Shown here: piece by piece, positions 47,301 to 60,440 of the stretch
How positions within the stretch are numbered: the first letter of the stretch is position 1
Layout: every line of letters begins with the position of its first letter
DNA from: Ashinkailepas kermadecensis
Taxonomy: Eukaryota > Arthropoda > Thecostraca > Neolepadidae
Reading direction: 5' to 3'
Length of the DNA stretch: 64,000 bases
Assembly: GCA_034440615.1 (NCBI GenBank)
Contig: JAOTOM010004277.1
Span: 1 to 64,000, forward strand
Translations under genes and position numbers: made by a program
The notes under the pieces: generated by a model
Told to the model about the DNA's origin: nothing
Databases searched by the model: none
Seen by the model: the letters and a program-made list of their open reading frames with translations, nothing else

Positions 47301-50300
47301 GATCATTAGTTCCCTTCTTACCATATTTTATGGTGAAGAAATGCGGATACCCGCTGAGCTTTGATGCACCTCATATCTTTGATTAAACATGCTTCCAGGT
47401 TGGCTACCAAACCGAAGCCCTGCCTGAGTGTACTTCTTTGGACCCGTTTCGTATTTCTTCGTCTACGGATGTGTCTTAAGGCTCCAATTCATTTTTGTTA
47501 GAGGCCCGACGCATTTTCGAAACCCCTGCTCGTTTTAGGGTTTGTTGCTTTTTTTGCGCACCGAATATTTTTTTTTTTTTTTTTCTTTAGTGCCCTGGTA
47601 TTTTTGTTCGTTTTGGGATCATGTTCCTTTTCGCGGCCCCAGCCTCTTTTCAAGCCCTTGTGCGGTCATATGGCCCTGTGCCTTGAGAGCTTACGGTGTT
47701 TTTGTTTTTGTGTTCCCGGTATATATAGTTATGGCTACAACGCATGTTTTCGACCCTGCGTTTTTACGGGATTGCGCTTTGAAGGGCCAGTCGCATTTTC
47801 GGTCCCGTTTTGCTTTTAGGGTCCCGCTGTGTTTATTTGGGGCTTCTGACGCACATTTATGGGGCCCCAGTACGATTTTGAGGCTTCGGTGCGATTTTTA
47901 TGGGTCCCAGCGCGACTTATCGCGCCCAGGCGCGTGGTTCCGGGACCCAACGCCAGTTATCTGGGCTCAACGCGATTTTTGTGGATCTCTTCTGAATTTT
48001 CTTTAACTTCCGAATCCCGCCCTGATTTTTCGAGTCCCTGGTGCCATGTTTTTGTATCTCACCTCGATTTTCTTCCAGCTCCGTTATGTTTTTCGATGCC
48101 GTACGCGATTTGTCAAGGCATCTGATGACATGTTCGGTGCTCCAGAACCATTGTCCTGACCCGGACTTTTTTACAATCCCTCCTGATTTTGGAGGGCTCC
48201 GGCTGTATTTTTCGGATACCGATGGGACTTTGGGGGTCACACGGTGCCTATGTGGGGCCATAGACGCCAATTATTGGCAGCCCCGACGTTAATTTTTGAT
48301 GCCCAGACCAAATTGTTGGTACTACCGATGGGTCCGAGCGCGACATTTTTGGTACCACCGAATTGTGGGTCCGAGCGCGAAATTTGGTGGGACCGGTTCG
48401 AGTTTGCGGGGCGCGTTGTACTTAGCTGTGACCCCAGCGCGATCTTGGCGGTTCCTGTTGCAGATTTTCGTGCCTCGGAGTGAGTTTTCTGGGGCACGAC
48501 GTATTTACTTTGAGCCCCTACGCGAATTCTGGTGGACCGACGCGAATTTGTGTGGTCCCAGCGCGACTTTTGGGGGCCTCGGCTCGATTATTGGGAGCAT
48601 ATCCCTCTTAGGAGGGAGGGGCCATTTGCCCCTTTGATATGTCACTGCGGCCACCGAAGGAGTTCTATTTTTTCTATAGGTCCTTATGTTATATTTTTTG
48701 GTCCTGGTACTATTCTTCGGTCTCCAGGTGCGATTTTTTTCGGTGCCCTGACACGTTTTTTTTCCAGTGCCCAACGGGTTTTGCGGGGACTTTGACCCGA
48801 TTTTTTTGGGCGCAGAGTGACATTCCGGTTGATAATTGATTTTTAGGGCAGCAGCAACCTTTGGGGTCCAGGCGCGACTTTTTTGGTCCCCAATGAGATT
48901 TTCGAAGGCTGCGACGCGACTTTTTTAGTCCAATGTAATCTTTTGTGTCCCGACGTAATTTGCTTGGATCCCTGGCGCGAGTTTTAGCGACCTCGACACT
49001 TTGTGGGTGTCCAATACGTTTTGGATGCTTTTGGTGTCATTGTTGGGGCCCAAGAGTGATTATTCATGTCCGGATTGTTTTTCGTTGCCCCGGCTTCATT
49101 TGTGTCCAAATGATACTGTTGGGGAATGGTACGACTTATCGTGCCCCTAACGTGATTTTCATGATCCGGGCGTGCATTTTTGGCACCCATAGGCTCAGCG
49201 AGATTTTCAGGGGCCCCGGCCGGATCTTTTTGGGCCCATGTCGTGATTTTCAAGTACCCCGGCACGACTCCTGCCATTTCAGATGCTTCTAGCAAATTAT
49301 AGACCTCCTCTCGCGTCTTAGGGGTCTCGTCTTATTTCCTGGAGCTTTTTTCCCGTTTTTGGGGTTTTTTTCCCCCCTCCCCCCCCCCCCCCTTTTCTAA
49401 TCCTCCCCCTTTCCTTTTTTTGTTTCCCCCCCCCCCCCCTGGCCCCTTTAACATGGCATGGGACTTCCTCTCATGTTCCAGGAGGCATCCTCTGCCAAAT
49501 TAGGGGCCTCCTGCCACGCCTCGTGGGCCTCCTCCTTTGTCCTCGCAAAGCTTACCCGTCTTGAGGGATCTTCAATTTTGGAAACCTCGCCTCCTTCCAT
49601 ACCTGCTACCTACCACTCCCATTTTAAGGGCCTTCTCTCATTTCCTGGGAATTCCTTCCGGTCGTCGGGGCCTCATTCGGCCCTGGAGACCTCCTACTCC
49701 ATCTCGAGGGACTCCTCTCGAGTCCGGCAGGGGCCTCCTTTTTTTTTTGAGGCTTTCTTTTTCAAATTAGGGGCCTCCTCTCACGTCTTCGGGGCCTCCT
49801 GTTCCGCGTTTTGATTCTATCTTTTCCCATTTTAAGGTTGGCCTCTTATCTCCTGGTGGACTCCTGTTCTCTCTTAGATGGCTCCTCTTCCAAATTACAC
49901 ACAGCCTTTCCTATCTCAGTTACCTTGTCATTTCCTGGGGACCTTCTTACCCGTCTTGAAGCCTTCTTTCTCCCCTGGGAGCCATCCCTTTCATCTAATG
50001 GCCATTCTCTCCTATTTTAGGGGCTTCCTCGTGCATCATAGGGTCTCTTTCCAATCTTATATCGTCCTCTTCCGAATTAGGTGCTTCCTGCCACTTTTCT
50101 GGATTATCCTTTTCTATCTTGGTGGAACCTTACCCGTTTCGGGGACTGCTTTTACGTCTCCGAAACCTCATCTCATATCCACTGGCTTTCTCTTCCGTCT
50201 TAGGGCCTTCTCTCATTTTCTGAGGTCTCCTTTCCCGTATTGGGGCCTCCTTTGCAATCCTGGGGGCCTCCTTTGCAATCCTGAAGGCCTCCTTTGCAAT

Positions 50301-53300
50301 CCTGGGGGCCTCCTTTGTAATCCTGGGGCCTCCTTTGCAATCATGGGGGTCTCCTTTGCAATCCTGGGGCCTCCTTTGCAATCCTGGGGGCCTCCTTTAC
50401 AATCCTGTGGGCTTCCTTCGCAATCCTGAGGGCCTCCTTTGTAATCATAGGGGCCTCCTGTGCAATCCTGGGGCCTCCTTTGCAATCCTGGAGGCCTCCT
50501 TTTGCAATCCTGGGGGTCTCCTTTGCAATCCTGGAGTCCTCCTTTGCAATCCTGGGGGCCTCCTTTGCAATCCTGGTGCCTCCTTTGCAATCATGGAGTC
50601 CTCCTTTGTAATCATGGGGCCTCCTTTGCAATCCTGGTGTCCTCCTTTGCAATCATGAGGGCCTCCTTTGCATCTAGTCCTTTGTAATGGGTCCTCCTTT
50701 GCAATCCTGGGGCATCCTTTGCAATCCGGGGGGCCTCATTTGCAATCCTGGGGCCTCCTTTGCAATCCTGTGGGCCTCCTTTTCAATCCTGGGGGCCTCC
50801 TTTGTAATCCTGGGGAGCTCCTTTGCAATCCTGGGGGCCTCCTTTTCAATCCAGGGGGCCTCCTTTGTAATCATGGAGGCCTCCTTTGCAACCCTGGGGG
50901 CCTCCTTTGCAATCTTGGGGGCCTCCTTTTCAATCATGGGGGCCTCCTTTGTAATCATGGAGGCCTCCTTTGCAATCCTGGGGGCCTCCTTTGCAATCAT
51001 GTGGGCCTCCTTTGTAATCCTGGAGGCCTCCTTTGCAATCATGGGGGCCTCCTTTGCATTCCTGGGGCCTCCTTTGCAATCCTTGAGTCCTCCTTTGCAA
51101 ACCTGGGGGCCTCCTTTGCAATCCTGGGGGCCTCCTTTGCAATCCTGGGGGCCTCCTTTTCAATCCTGGGGCCTCCTTTGTAATCCTGGAGGCCTCCTTT
51201 GCAATCCTGGGGGCCTCCTTTGCAATCCTGGGAGCATCCTTTGCATTCCTGCGGGCCTCCGTGCCAATTGTTGGCACTCTCGTGATTTCTGGGGCCTCCT
51301 ATCCTCTCCTAGGTGACTCCTTCTTCAAATTAGGGGCCTCCTCTCACGTCTTGGAGGCCTCCTCTCGTGTCTCGTCGGCCTCATTGCTCACTTTTTTCCT
51401 GTACATTTCCGGATAGGGGCCTCCTCATATTTCAGGGGGGGCGGCGCCCCCCCTGTTTGACGGCAGGGGGGGCGACTGCCCCCTGCCCCCCGGTGGCGAC
51501 GCCCTTGTCCCCATGGGAGGCGGGTGCCAGACCTGATGATTCTGTTCAGAGGTTTCGAGCATATTGAAGTTAATTTCTAATCCTGGAATACGAGGATCAA
51601 ATATGATATTTAAAATCAGGAAATTAATGCATTTGGACTGCAGGGATCAGAATTTTAATGGAAAAGTGAGAACAACCGCATGGTCTTGAATGTCTTCACG
51701 CTGCTCTGCCGGCATTCCCACTAGCTGACTGAGAGCCGGCCGGATCTGGGAATACGCCACGCCGGGAAGGGCTAACCACCGACAATTTCTCAAGAACTTT
51801 CAGTTGGATACTGATGGATCCCATTAACGTGCTTGGGCAGAGCGCGACTAAAAACAGGTGAATAATTGATAATCATTTGATTGGAACTGGGACTGCTCAG
51901 TTACACTCAGTCAAAAACAAATATATGCCATACTATGTTTACCGAAACGCCATAAGTGGCGCTTCTTATCCCTTTGGAGGGGCTCAAGTTCCTCAAATGT
52001 TGAATAGAGCCCCCCAAAGGCCTCCCTTCCCAAAAAGCTTCAGAATTTAACATGGGACTCTGACCAACCCACGGAATGTACATGGAATGCATCGCCTTTA
52101 GCATTGCTTAGCTGTTGCAATGGCTTCTTTGAAGCTCCGCCCTGACAGGTGTAATTTGTATATCCTGAAGTTGTTTTCTTCGAATTCATCCTAGATCGAT
52201 AGATATTATATCAAGAAAATGTTGGCTGTCGTCGGGCGGGAGTAATGTCAGAGTAGCCAATTCGAATCCACAGGTCCCCGGGAATATTCTCGGTTGACAC
52301 AGACCACGCGGAGGTCTCATACAAACATTGCTTTGGTATTAATATGACTATTAAGCATTCCTCCTGAACTCTCGGACGGGTGATATGGAAAATGTAATAA
52401 CAAAAACAAGACCGATAAAAATGTTTATTTTCCACTGGCAAACAGTTTCCAATTGGTCCGGCTAGACTTCTTTTTCTTTTTTTGGTGAATAACTATTTAC
52501 TCTAAAAATATAAAAAAAATAACAAAATTTAGCTTCCATTGAGTTCTTGCAATTAGTACGCAATTTACATACTTTTCCGGACGCCTATAAGTATATCTTG
52601 ATGCGATCCTTTTGTTCGTATAGGCCGTGCAGTGCTTTACATCATTAAAATAATGCGAATTCTTTTTCTTTTTTTCTGGTGCATCACTATGTACTCTGCA
52701 AATCTAGGAAAATTGCATGCGAGTTACAAAATATTAGCTTCCATTGAGTTCTTGCAATTAGTACGCAATTTACATACTTTTCCCGGACGCCTATAAGTAT
52801 ATCTTGATGCGATCCTTTTGTCTTCGTATCAGGCCGTGCAAGTGCTTTCCTACATCATTAAAATAATGCGAATCACTTCTCTATCCTTTGATATTTGAGA
52901 TTGTATGGCACTGACCTGCTTGATATTAGCGGGAAAGCATAACATTTAAGGCAATTATTTGCTTTCAAATTCGTGCCGCACCAAGCAATTTGAATTGTTG
53001 AAATCGGTTTTGTAGTTTTTTTTCCAGAAAGCACAATCTGGGCCATTGACCTGGCTTACCCTTGAACTGGTACTTGGGGTTGGCACCCTGGAGTACTCGG
53101 CCCTCGCTCCTGCGCTGCATTTTGTCACCTTTACCAGTGCAGGGGTTGTTGCGACCTCTCTAGCAGTTCCAAACCGATTGTCGGAGACATGCAACAAAAA
53201 CGTGTTTCGCGTTACGGGATCCCTCGATTGCTGCCAGATTTTTGGACTTTGAAGTACCTGGTCACCTCCCAGATCACTTTAATGATTAATTTGTCATAAA

Positions 53301-54784
53301 AACAGAGATTTCACCTTCACTCATTGCCTGCATAAAAAGTAAAGATATTCGCTTCAAATGTTCACAATAGCGCTTTTTCAGCATATTGGGATACTACCCG
53401 TGATATATTTGCTACCGTTCGACCCATGGGTAAGGAGTCAAATGAGGTCAAAGTGTTCACCTAATGCTAGATATCTAAAATAGTGCCCAAAGTCAGCATG
53501 TTATAATACGCAGCAGCAAAATTAGATACAAAATTCAGCTTTAGCGTCCAAATTAGCCACATTTGGCTCCTAACCCGAAAAAGTAATATGAGGTCAAACT
53601 AAGTCATTGAGCTAAGGTAAGCTTGGAAAGGCAAATAGCCTATGTAGGCAGGATAACTGAGTTGTCATCGCCCTACTACGCCCACCACTGGTCATTTCAG
53701 GGCAATAAGCGACATAAATTCGCCTCGTTAGCCCAGTGGATAGAGCGCTGGCCAGACGAGGTCAAGGGTGCCAAGAACAGGCGGCCGTGCCCACTATGTG
53801 GGTACGTTCAAATATCGGTCAAAATTGTGCTATATAACTGGTATTTCCCAATCGGGATGTCCGTTTAGGGTCAGTGCAACATGCTTGCACTTAGCACTGG
53901 CCCTGACTCTGGAAAGCCTATCCAACAATAACTGGAAAGTTTTTTCTCATCGCCGATAAATCGGTGATAAATGACCTAACAAGACATTTCCATATTTGTA
54001 TACCATTAGGTCGACAGGGGATGCCCCATCACCTATGTCAAGCGGTGGCGCGCTGACGTACGCCGTTTTTTTCCGTGGTGCCAAACATATCAAGGATGGT
54101 TGCAGCAGGCCCTCCCCCTGCACCAGTTAAGGCTAATGCATAAATAATGGTTATATCCACGACGGGAATAAGTTGGAAGCACCTTAATTAGCTCCATGGG
54201 TGCGAAGCCAAACGTGACAAACTTCTACTTAGGGACAATTATCGAAACGTACCAAGGTTTCAGGTTTGACCTTATCCTGCGACATCATTTGCTACTCAGA
54301 CGCGTTCACAAGATTGAGCTTGCACAACATAAGGTTATCTGTTTGCGTTGGAATCATTTCAATCTGCTTTTTACTATCTGGAATTTCATCGGGTAATATT
54401 CACCCTTTCCTCAGTTCATAGCTTTACGCTATATATCCATACAAAGCAAATTGTAGGCAAAACTGTAGAGTAACTCCGTAAGCCATTAGGTTGTGAATAC
54501 CCCACTACCGACTGTGTTATAAATGTACGATGCTTCGAAGAAAGTTGCGTTCAAATGACAAACACTCAAGTGACCAAGACAAGACAAGTGCTCATGCTGA
54601 AGTGCCTGAAAACATCGCCTGTGTACCACTTCCCAGCATATTTCTCCCTGAGCAGAACGCTGACCTCCAAACTCGCTTGATTTCTAGCGAGGACTACTAC
54701 AAGGACCACCCGCTGAGAGCTAAGTTCGTCGACCTGAACGGCGACGGACGCGTCGACATCCAGGTGGACAGCTTCTTCAAATAA
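38360..54784 (+). CDS. Gene D: CPAP3/obstructor-type protein with an EF-hand-like acidic tail, 251 aa
   Basis: Secreted chitin-binding protein. CDS join: 38360-38393, 40952-41164, 43621-43824, 45239-45446, 54688-54784; 756 nt, 251 residues plus stop, phases 1,1,1,2. The signal peptide MRLLAALLLCPAVLAA is followed by domain 1 (Cys21-77), domain 2 (Cys91-146) and domain 3 (Cys157-220). The tail, residues 221-251, starts EDYYKDHP and contains DLNGDGRVDIQ (235-245), whose acidic spacing resembles an EF-hand or dockerin Ca-binding loop. Each of domains 1 and 2 is a symmetric phase 1-1 exon. Introns are long (2.6, 2.5, 1.4 and 9.2 kb), and three of the four open with a minisatellite. The closest structure in the window is gene A. 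Which named CPAP3 it corresponds to cannot be decided here. Confidence 0.93.
38450..38815. repeat. ~20-bp minisatellite just inside gene D intron 1, ~18 copies
   Basis: Units of 'gggtgggcaggttggagtga' start 57 bp after the exon 1 donor. The unit contains 'gcaggtt' and 'agtgagg', which only loosely recall the donor 'ccaggtgagg'. Minus-strand proline/threonine-rich ORFs across it are repeat translations. Confidence 0.92.
38816..40951 (+). other. Gene D intron 1, remainder
   Basis: Mostly unique AT-rich sequence. At about 40798-40929, immediately before the acceptor, there is a two-copy ~65-bp tandem duplication ('cattgtggtcgtctacgtct' ... 'tatcagg'). Confidence 0.75.
40952..41164 (+). CDS. Gene D exon 2: first ChtBD2 domain
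   Basis: Acceptor 'gcttcactttcgcag', donor gtgagc at 41165, phases 1-1. It encodes FTCPTDERTGFFADPNECDK, then YWDC, FCPDGLAF, NPCVYYW and DCAGK, a complete six-cysteine domain. Confidence 0.95.
42795..43075. repeat. ~36-bp minisatellite, ~8 copies
   Basis: Units of 'gctacttcccggtgctcgcg' plus 'acgctgcagcgccac'. It lies in gene D intron 2, away from the donor. Minus-strand SRAPGSGAAA-type frames are repeat translations. Confidence 0.9.
43365..43560 (+). mobile_element. tRNA-derived SINE-like sequence
   Basis: A tRNA-like head 'gtagtttgtgggaaaggtgt' is followed by box B 'ggttcgagcccc' at about 43413. It sits about 60 bp upstream of gene D exon 3. No clear target duplication. Confidence 0.6.
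43621..43824 (+). CDS. Gene D exon 3: second ChtBD2 domain
   Basis: Phases 1-1. It encodes PPCDRENGFFPHEDPNDC, then HYYQC, TECAPGLTY, HSCDWP and GECGTKK before donor GTGAGA at 43825. The last about 30 coding bases are reproduced many times downstream in the intron. Confidence 0.94.
43796..44310 (+). repeat. 44-bp minisatellite copying the exon end and donor of gene D exon 3, ~11 copies
   Basis: The unit is 'gcggacagtgcggcaccaag' + 'aaaggtgagactccctcc'. The first copy is real coding sequence (GGC GAG TGC GGC ACC AAG AAA G) and its donor. At least five further copies keep AAAG|GTGAGA or AAGG|GTGAGA-like strings; the distal copies decay. Confidence 0.93.
44470..44700. repeat. ~105-bp tandem repeat, ~2.2 copies
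   Basis: 'ccagagttcatcaacctcaa' with 'cccatgcactgacgttggcc' and 'cgtaccgattttcgtggata' recur in order. It lies within gene D intron 3. Confidence 0.88.
45239..45446 (+). CDS. Gene D exon 4: third ChtBD2 domain, sixth Cys split
   Basis: Acceptor 'ctgatgctttcag', phase 1. It encodes RDFTCPEGEFF, QHPRFNDRQDCRAFFVC, VNCPLGEVF, LSCALAERVPG. The TGG-TAA that follows is the donor TG|GTAAGC. Splicing to 54688 restores TGC, the sixth cysteine. Confidence 0.94.
45470..45715. repeat. ~35/71-bp minisatellite at the start of gene D intron 4
   Basis: Alternating units 'cagcgggtcaccggcccgac' + 'agcaccacccccaga' and 'cagcgggtcaccaggctgac' + 'agtactacccccgga'. The first sits about 35 bp after the exon 4 donor. 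The unit does not obviously include that donor. Confidence 0.92.
45716..47479. other. Gene D intron 4, unique part
   Basis: AT-rich sequence. 'ggggcctcc' patches at 45750-45840 resemble the array further downstream. No gene recognised. Confidence 0.6.
47480..51440. repeat. 4-kb composite minisatellite: degenerate ~28-bp units grading into 21-bp units
   Basis: 47480-49300 holds degenerate units around 'ggtcccagcgcgatttttgt'. 49300-50220 is C/T-rich with 'ggggcctcctctc' motifs and poly-C runs. 50220-51250 is a fairly regular 21-bp array of 'caatcctgggggcctccttt'. Because 21 is divisible by 3, frames of up to about 200 codons stay open on both strands (for example minus-strand RIAKEAP heptads), but there is no start or domain evidence for a gene. 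Confidence 0.9.
51441..52468. other. Gene D intron 4, nothing recognised
   Basis: Unique sequence after a G/C-rich edge (51430-51530). No domain-bearing frame. Confidence 0.5.
52469..52873. repeat. Direct duplication, two ~200-bp copies
   Basis: 'gcttccattgagttcttgca', 'attagtacgcaatttacata' and 'gcctataagtatatcttgat' occur in both halves. Near 'ggccgtgca..tgctt' the first copy lacks several single bases present in the second. Copies otherwise differ mainly in their first ~80 bp. Confidence 0.9.
53727..53945 (+). mobile_element. tRNA-derived SINE
   Basis: Box A 'tagcccagtggatagagcgc' is followed by a body that matches 62295-62460: 'ggcggc.gtgcccactatgt', 'aaattgtgctata.aactgg', 'cttgcacttagcactg'. 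Two homologous copies in one window support a dispersed family. 52874-53726 holds nothing recognised. Confidence 0.8.
53946..54687 (+). other. End of gene D intron 4
   Basis: Unique AT-rich sequence up to the acceptor 'cgcttgatttctag'. A frame open upstream of 54688 is intronic; only the part from 54688 looks like the conserved tail. Confidence 0.65.
54688..54784 (+). CDS. Gene D exon 5: C-terminal tail with EF-hand-like loop
   Basis: C completes the sixth ChtBD2 cysteine, then EDYYKDHPLRAKFVD, LNGDGRVDIQVDSFFK and TAA. CEDYY is the string expected after the last domain of obstructor proteins. The phase fits exactly and codon use turns GC-rich precisely at 54688. It lies 9.2 kb from exon 4. 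Confidence 0.88.
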
Positions 54785-55432
54785 GCCGCTGGCCATGCCA
54801 TCTCATCTCATCTGTCTCGGCCGGCACACGTCCGTTGTGTTGACTGATGGATTCGCTGTCGTGGTGCCCCGCCCCCTGATGTCAGAGACGTGCTAGATTT
54901 ACAAGGAGCATTCACATTGATGTTTATTTAATGCTAACGTGTTTCGAAGTGCTGTTGCGTCTCGTGAGTGTTGCAATGTGTCACGTGTTTACCGTGTGCC
55001 AAGGTGTTTATTGGACATGAGTGTTATGATGCTTCCACGCCGATTATTATTTTGATTGCCTTGTTTAATTGGAATTGCATTACCATACTTGCGGATGTTA
55101 GCGCCTAGACAGCTCGATGCAGTGCCAGTACAGTAGTGCTGATAACGAGAACTGCAGGTAAAGATTAGCTGAGAAGAGCATCCTCGTAAGCAGGTTGTAA
55201 AATTACTGCCGCGAGAAACGTTTACATCCTGACCTTGTCCTGCCACGTCGCATCCGGTAATTTGTGGTAAATGTATCCAGGCTCATCGATATTTAAATTA
55301 TAATAAATTAATATACATTTATAAATTTCCGAATTATTAAAACAGGTGTGCCGCGATTGATGAAACTCGCATACGGCCAGTACATTATCTACTTCTTGTG
55401 GCACCTGTAATCGTGTAAAGGAAGTACGTCAC

Positions 55433-55438
55433 AATAAA
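55433..55438 (+). terminator. Candidate polyadenylation signal of gene D
   Basis: AATAAA, about 650 bp after the gene D stop. Another AATAAA at 55302-55307 is an alternative. Neither can be confirmed without transcripts. Confidence 0.4.
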
Positions 55439-55504
55439 AACATTGACATGATCGAAGGTGTTTGTTGACGTTCATGGAATGGCAACACGTAATATGTGAT
55501 ATAA

Positions 55505-56425
55505 GACGATTCAATTTGTCAGGACCAGCCGGTGCATTCTTATTACACGAGCTGTATTCCTCATATAGACAGCTCTTACATTCGCACAGTACGGACCATC
55601 AATCGCCTGTACTGATATAGCGACCTGCCTGTTTTTCCGATTTGAAAAGATTGGGCCATTAGTAGCCCTGTTCTCCTTATTCATTATCTCATTAACATGA
55701 ACACCAAAAGTCAGTTTTCGATCTAAGCATGCGCCTAAGCCTCTCGTGGCCGTCACCTGCTCTATCGCTGCGTCACCGACTTATGGGCGTCGCCACGAAT
55801 GTTGGATATGGGGAGGGTTGGATACGGGTTTCGGTTGGTTGGTTATTGGTTTTACAACACGTCGACCGTTCAGTCATGTAGCGTCGCCAATCTTTCACGC
55901 CGATTGGTCGCGGGCGAAGAGTAGAGGTCGATTTTCCATGCAATGCAATATGGTGCACTTTAATTTCATGCAATGTGGTGTCGCATGGAATTAAGGTTCG
56001 CACATTTTGGGAGGACCACGTCCCTCGCCGTGAAGACTCCCATGCACCGATCTTATACTCGGCCAGTACTGGTCGGCAGTGAGTGTCAGTGTCAGCACCT
56101 TGCGCTATGATGGGTCAGGCCCCGCTTCTCCGACCATACACATAGCTGGCTTGGCTGACACTGAAGATGCAACACGTCACTCCGATCGTCCACGGGGGCG
56201 AATACCTTGACATCGTCCGCGAACATCACCATGCCTACCTTGAGCTTATCGGGCGAATTATTTATGCAGCAGCCGAAGCGCAAAGGCGAGAGCAATCTGT
56301 CTTCTGCAATACCAGAAACTACTGGGGTCCATGAACAGCATTGACCATTCACAGATACTGCACTCTTCCAGACAGATGTGACGTAACCAAGATACTTATG
56401 CCCTGCAAGGCAGAACTGCACCCTG
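55505..56425 (-). pseudogene. Decayed non-LTR retrotransposon reverse-transcriptase fragment
   Basis: On the minus strand, 56421-56092 encodes a fragment with the RT core VMFADDVKVFAP preceded by an LSPLRFGCCINNSPDKLK segment, the usual palm-domain order of LINE reverse transcriptases. Another frame at 55756-55511 reads LGACLDRKLTFGVHVNEIMN, typical of the downstream thumb region. The two pieces lie in different frames with stops between them, so the element is dead. Endonuclease and poly-A tail are not seen. Confidence 0.82.
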
Positions 56426-59156
<2,731 letters not shown>

Positions 59157-59680
59157 TGGAGGCAAATTTAATGGTTGTGTAGTGAAGTGCCGGGTGGAGA
59201 AGAGTGGAAAGGTGACGGACGGATGGAAGGCGACCACCGTCTGACATGTTAGTGTCGTCTGTCTGACATTTGGTTGATCGTTTAGACGGGAAGAAAAGGA
59301 TGTTGAGGACGGTCCAAAAGAGACTTCGGATCTAGAGCATCTAAACGTCTCTGTCAGTACTTCTAGATAATGAATCATTTATTCGCATAAAGCGTAATCT
59401 GTCACGCAATTTAGCAAACATTCAGACTCGAAGAACAACAAACAATCGTTCCCCTCGAAGTCCACTACGCACAAACGTTGAATATGAAAATGAACATCCT
59501 TGCAGAATCATGCGGTTCGTTGGATGCCTTTCACATTAACAGCGAGTGGAGATTCTTTGCCGGAGACTGATTGACTAGGCAATAAATCAAGCAGACTGGG
59601 GCGGTGATTGTAGCAGTGCTGTTCATGGGATACCATGCACAGGAATACTGAGGCTTAGTATGCATGGAAGCAGGAAGGGA

Positions 59681-60440
59681 TGTGATTATCGCTGCAGCGG
59701 GCATCCTGCCGGCGTGTCTGGTCACGTGGCCACCACCACATTAGTCAGCCAGCGTGACGTGAGCGACAGATTATCGCTGCAGCGGGCATCCTGCCGGCGT
59801 GTCTGGTCACGTGGCCACCACCACATTAGTCAGCCAGCGTGACGTGAGCGACAGATTATCGCTGCAGCGGGCATCCTGCCGGCGTGTCTGGTCACGTGGC
59901 CACCACCACATTAGTAGCCAGCGTGACGTGAGCCACAGATTATCGCTGCAGCGGGCATCCTGACGGCGTGTCTGGTACGTGGCCACCACCACATTAGTCA
60001 GCCAGCGTGACGTGAGCGACAGATTATCGCTGCAGCGGGCATCCTGACGGCGTGTCTGGTCACGTGGCCACCACACATTAGTCAGCCAGCGTGACGTGAG
60101 CGACAGATTATGGCTGCAGCGGGCATCCTGACGGCGTGTCTGGTCACGTGGCCACCACCACATTAGTCAGCCAGCGTGACGTGAGCGACAGATTATCGCT
60201 GCAGCGGGCATCCTGACGGCGTGTCTGGTCACGTGGCCACCACCCATTAGTCAGCCAGCGTGACGTGAGCGACAGATTATCGCTGCAGCGGGCATCCTGA
60301 CGGCGTGTCTGGTCACGTGGCCACCACCACATTAGTCAGCCAGCGTGACGTGAGCGACAGATTATCGCTGCAGCGGGCATCCTGCCGGCGTGTCTGGTCA
60401 CGTGGCCACCACCACATTAGTCAGCCAGCGTGACGTGAGC
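59681..60440. repeat. 85-bp minisatellite, ~9 copies
   Basis: Highly similar units of 'ttatcgctgcagcgggcatc', 'ggcgtgtctggtcacgtggc' and 'cagccagcgtgacgtgagcg', with single-base indels in a few copies. Each has a CACGTG E-box and a PstI site. Minus-strand WPRDQTRRQDARCS frames are repeat translations. Confidence 0.95.

Noticed and set aside
50130..51316. ORFs up to 209 codons with heptad repeats (IAKEAPR / FAILGAS)
   Set aside because: A 21-bp repeat keeps every frame open. The 'proteins' overlap each other on both strands and lie inside an intron of gene D.
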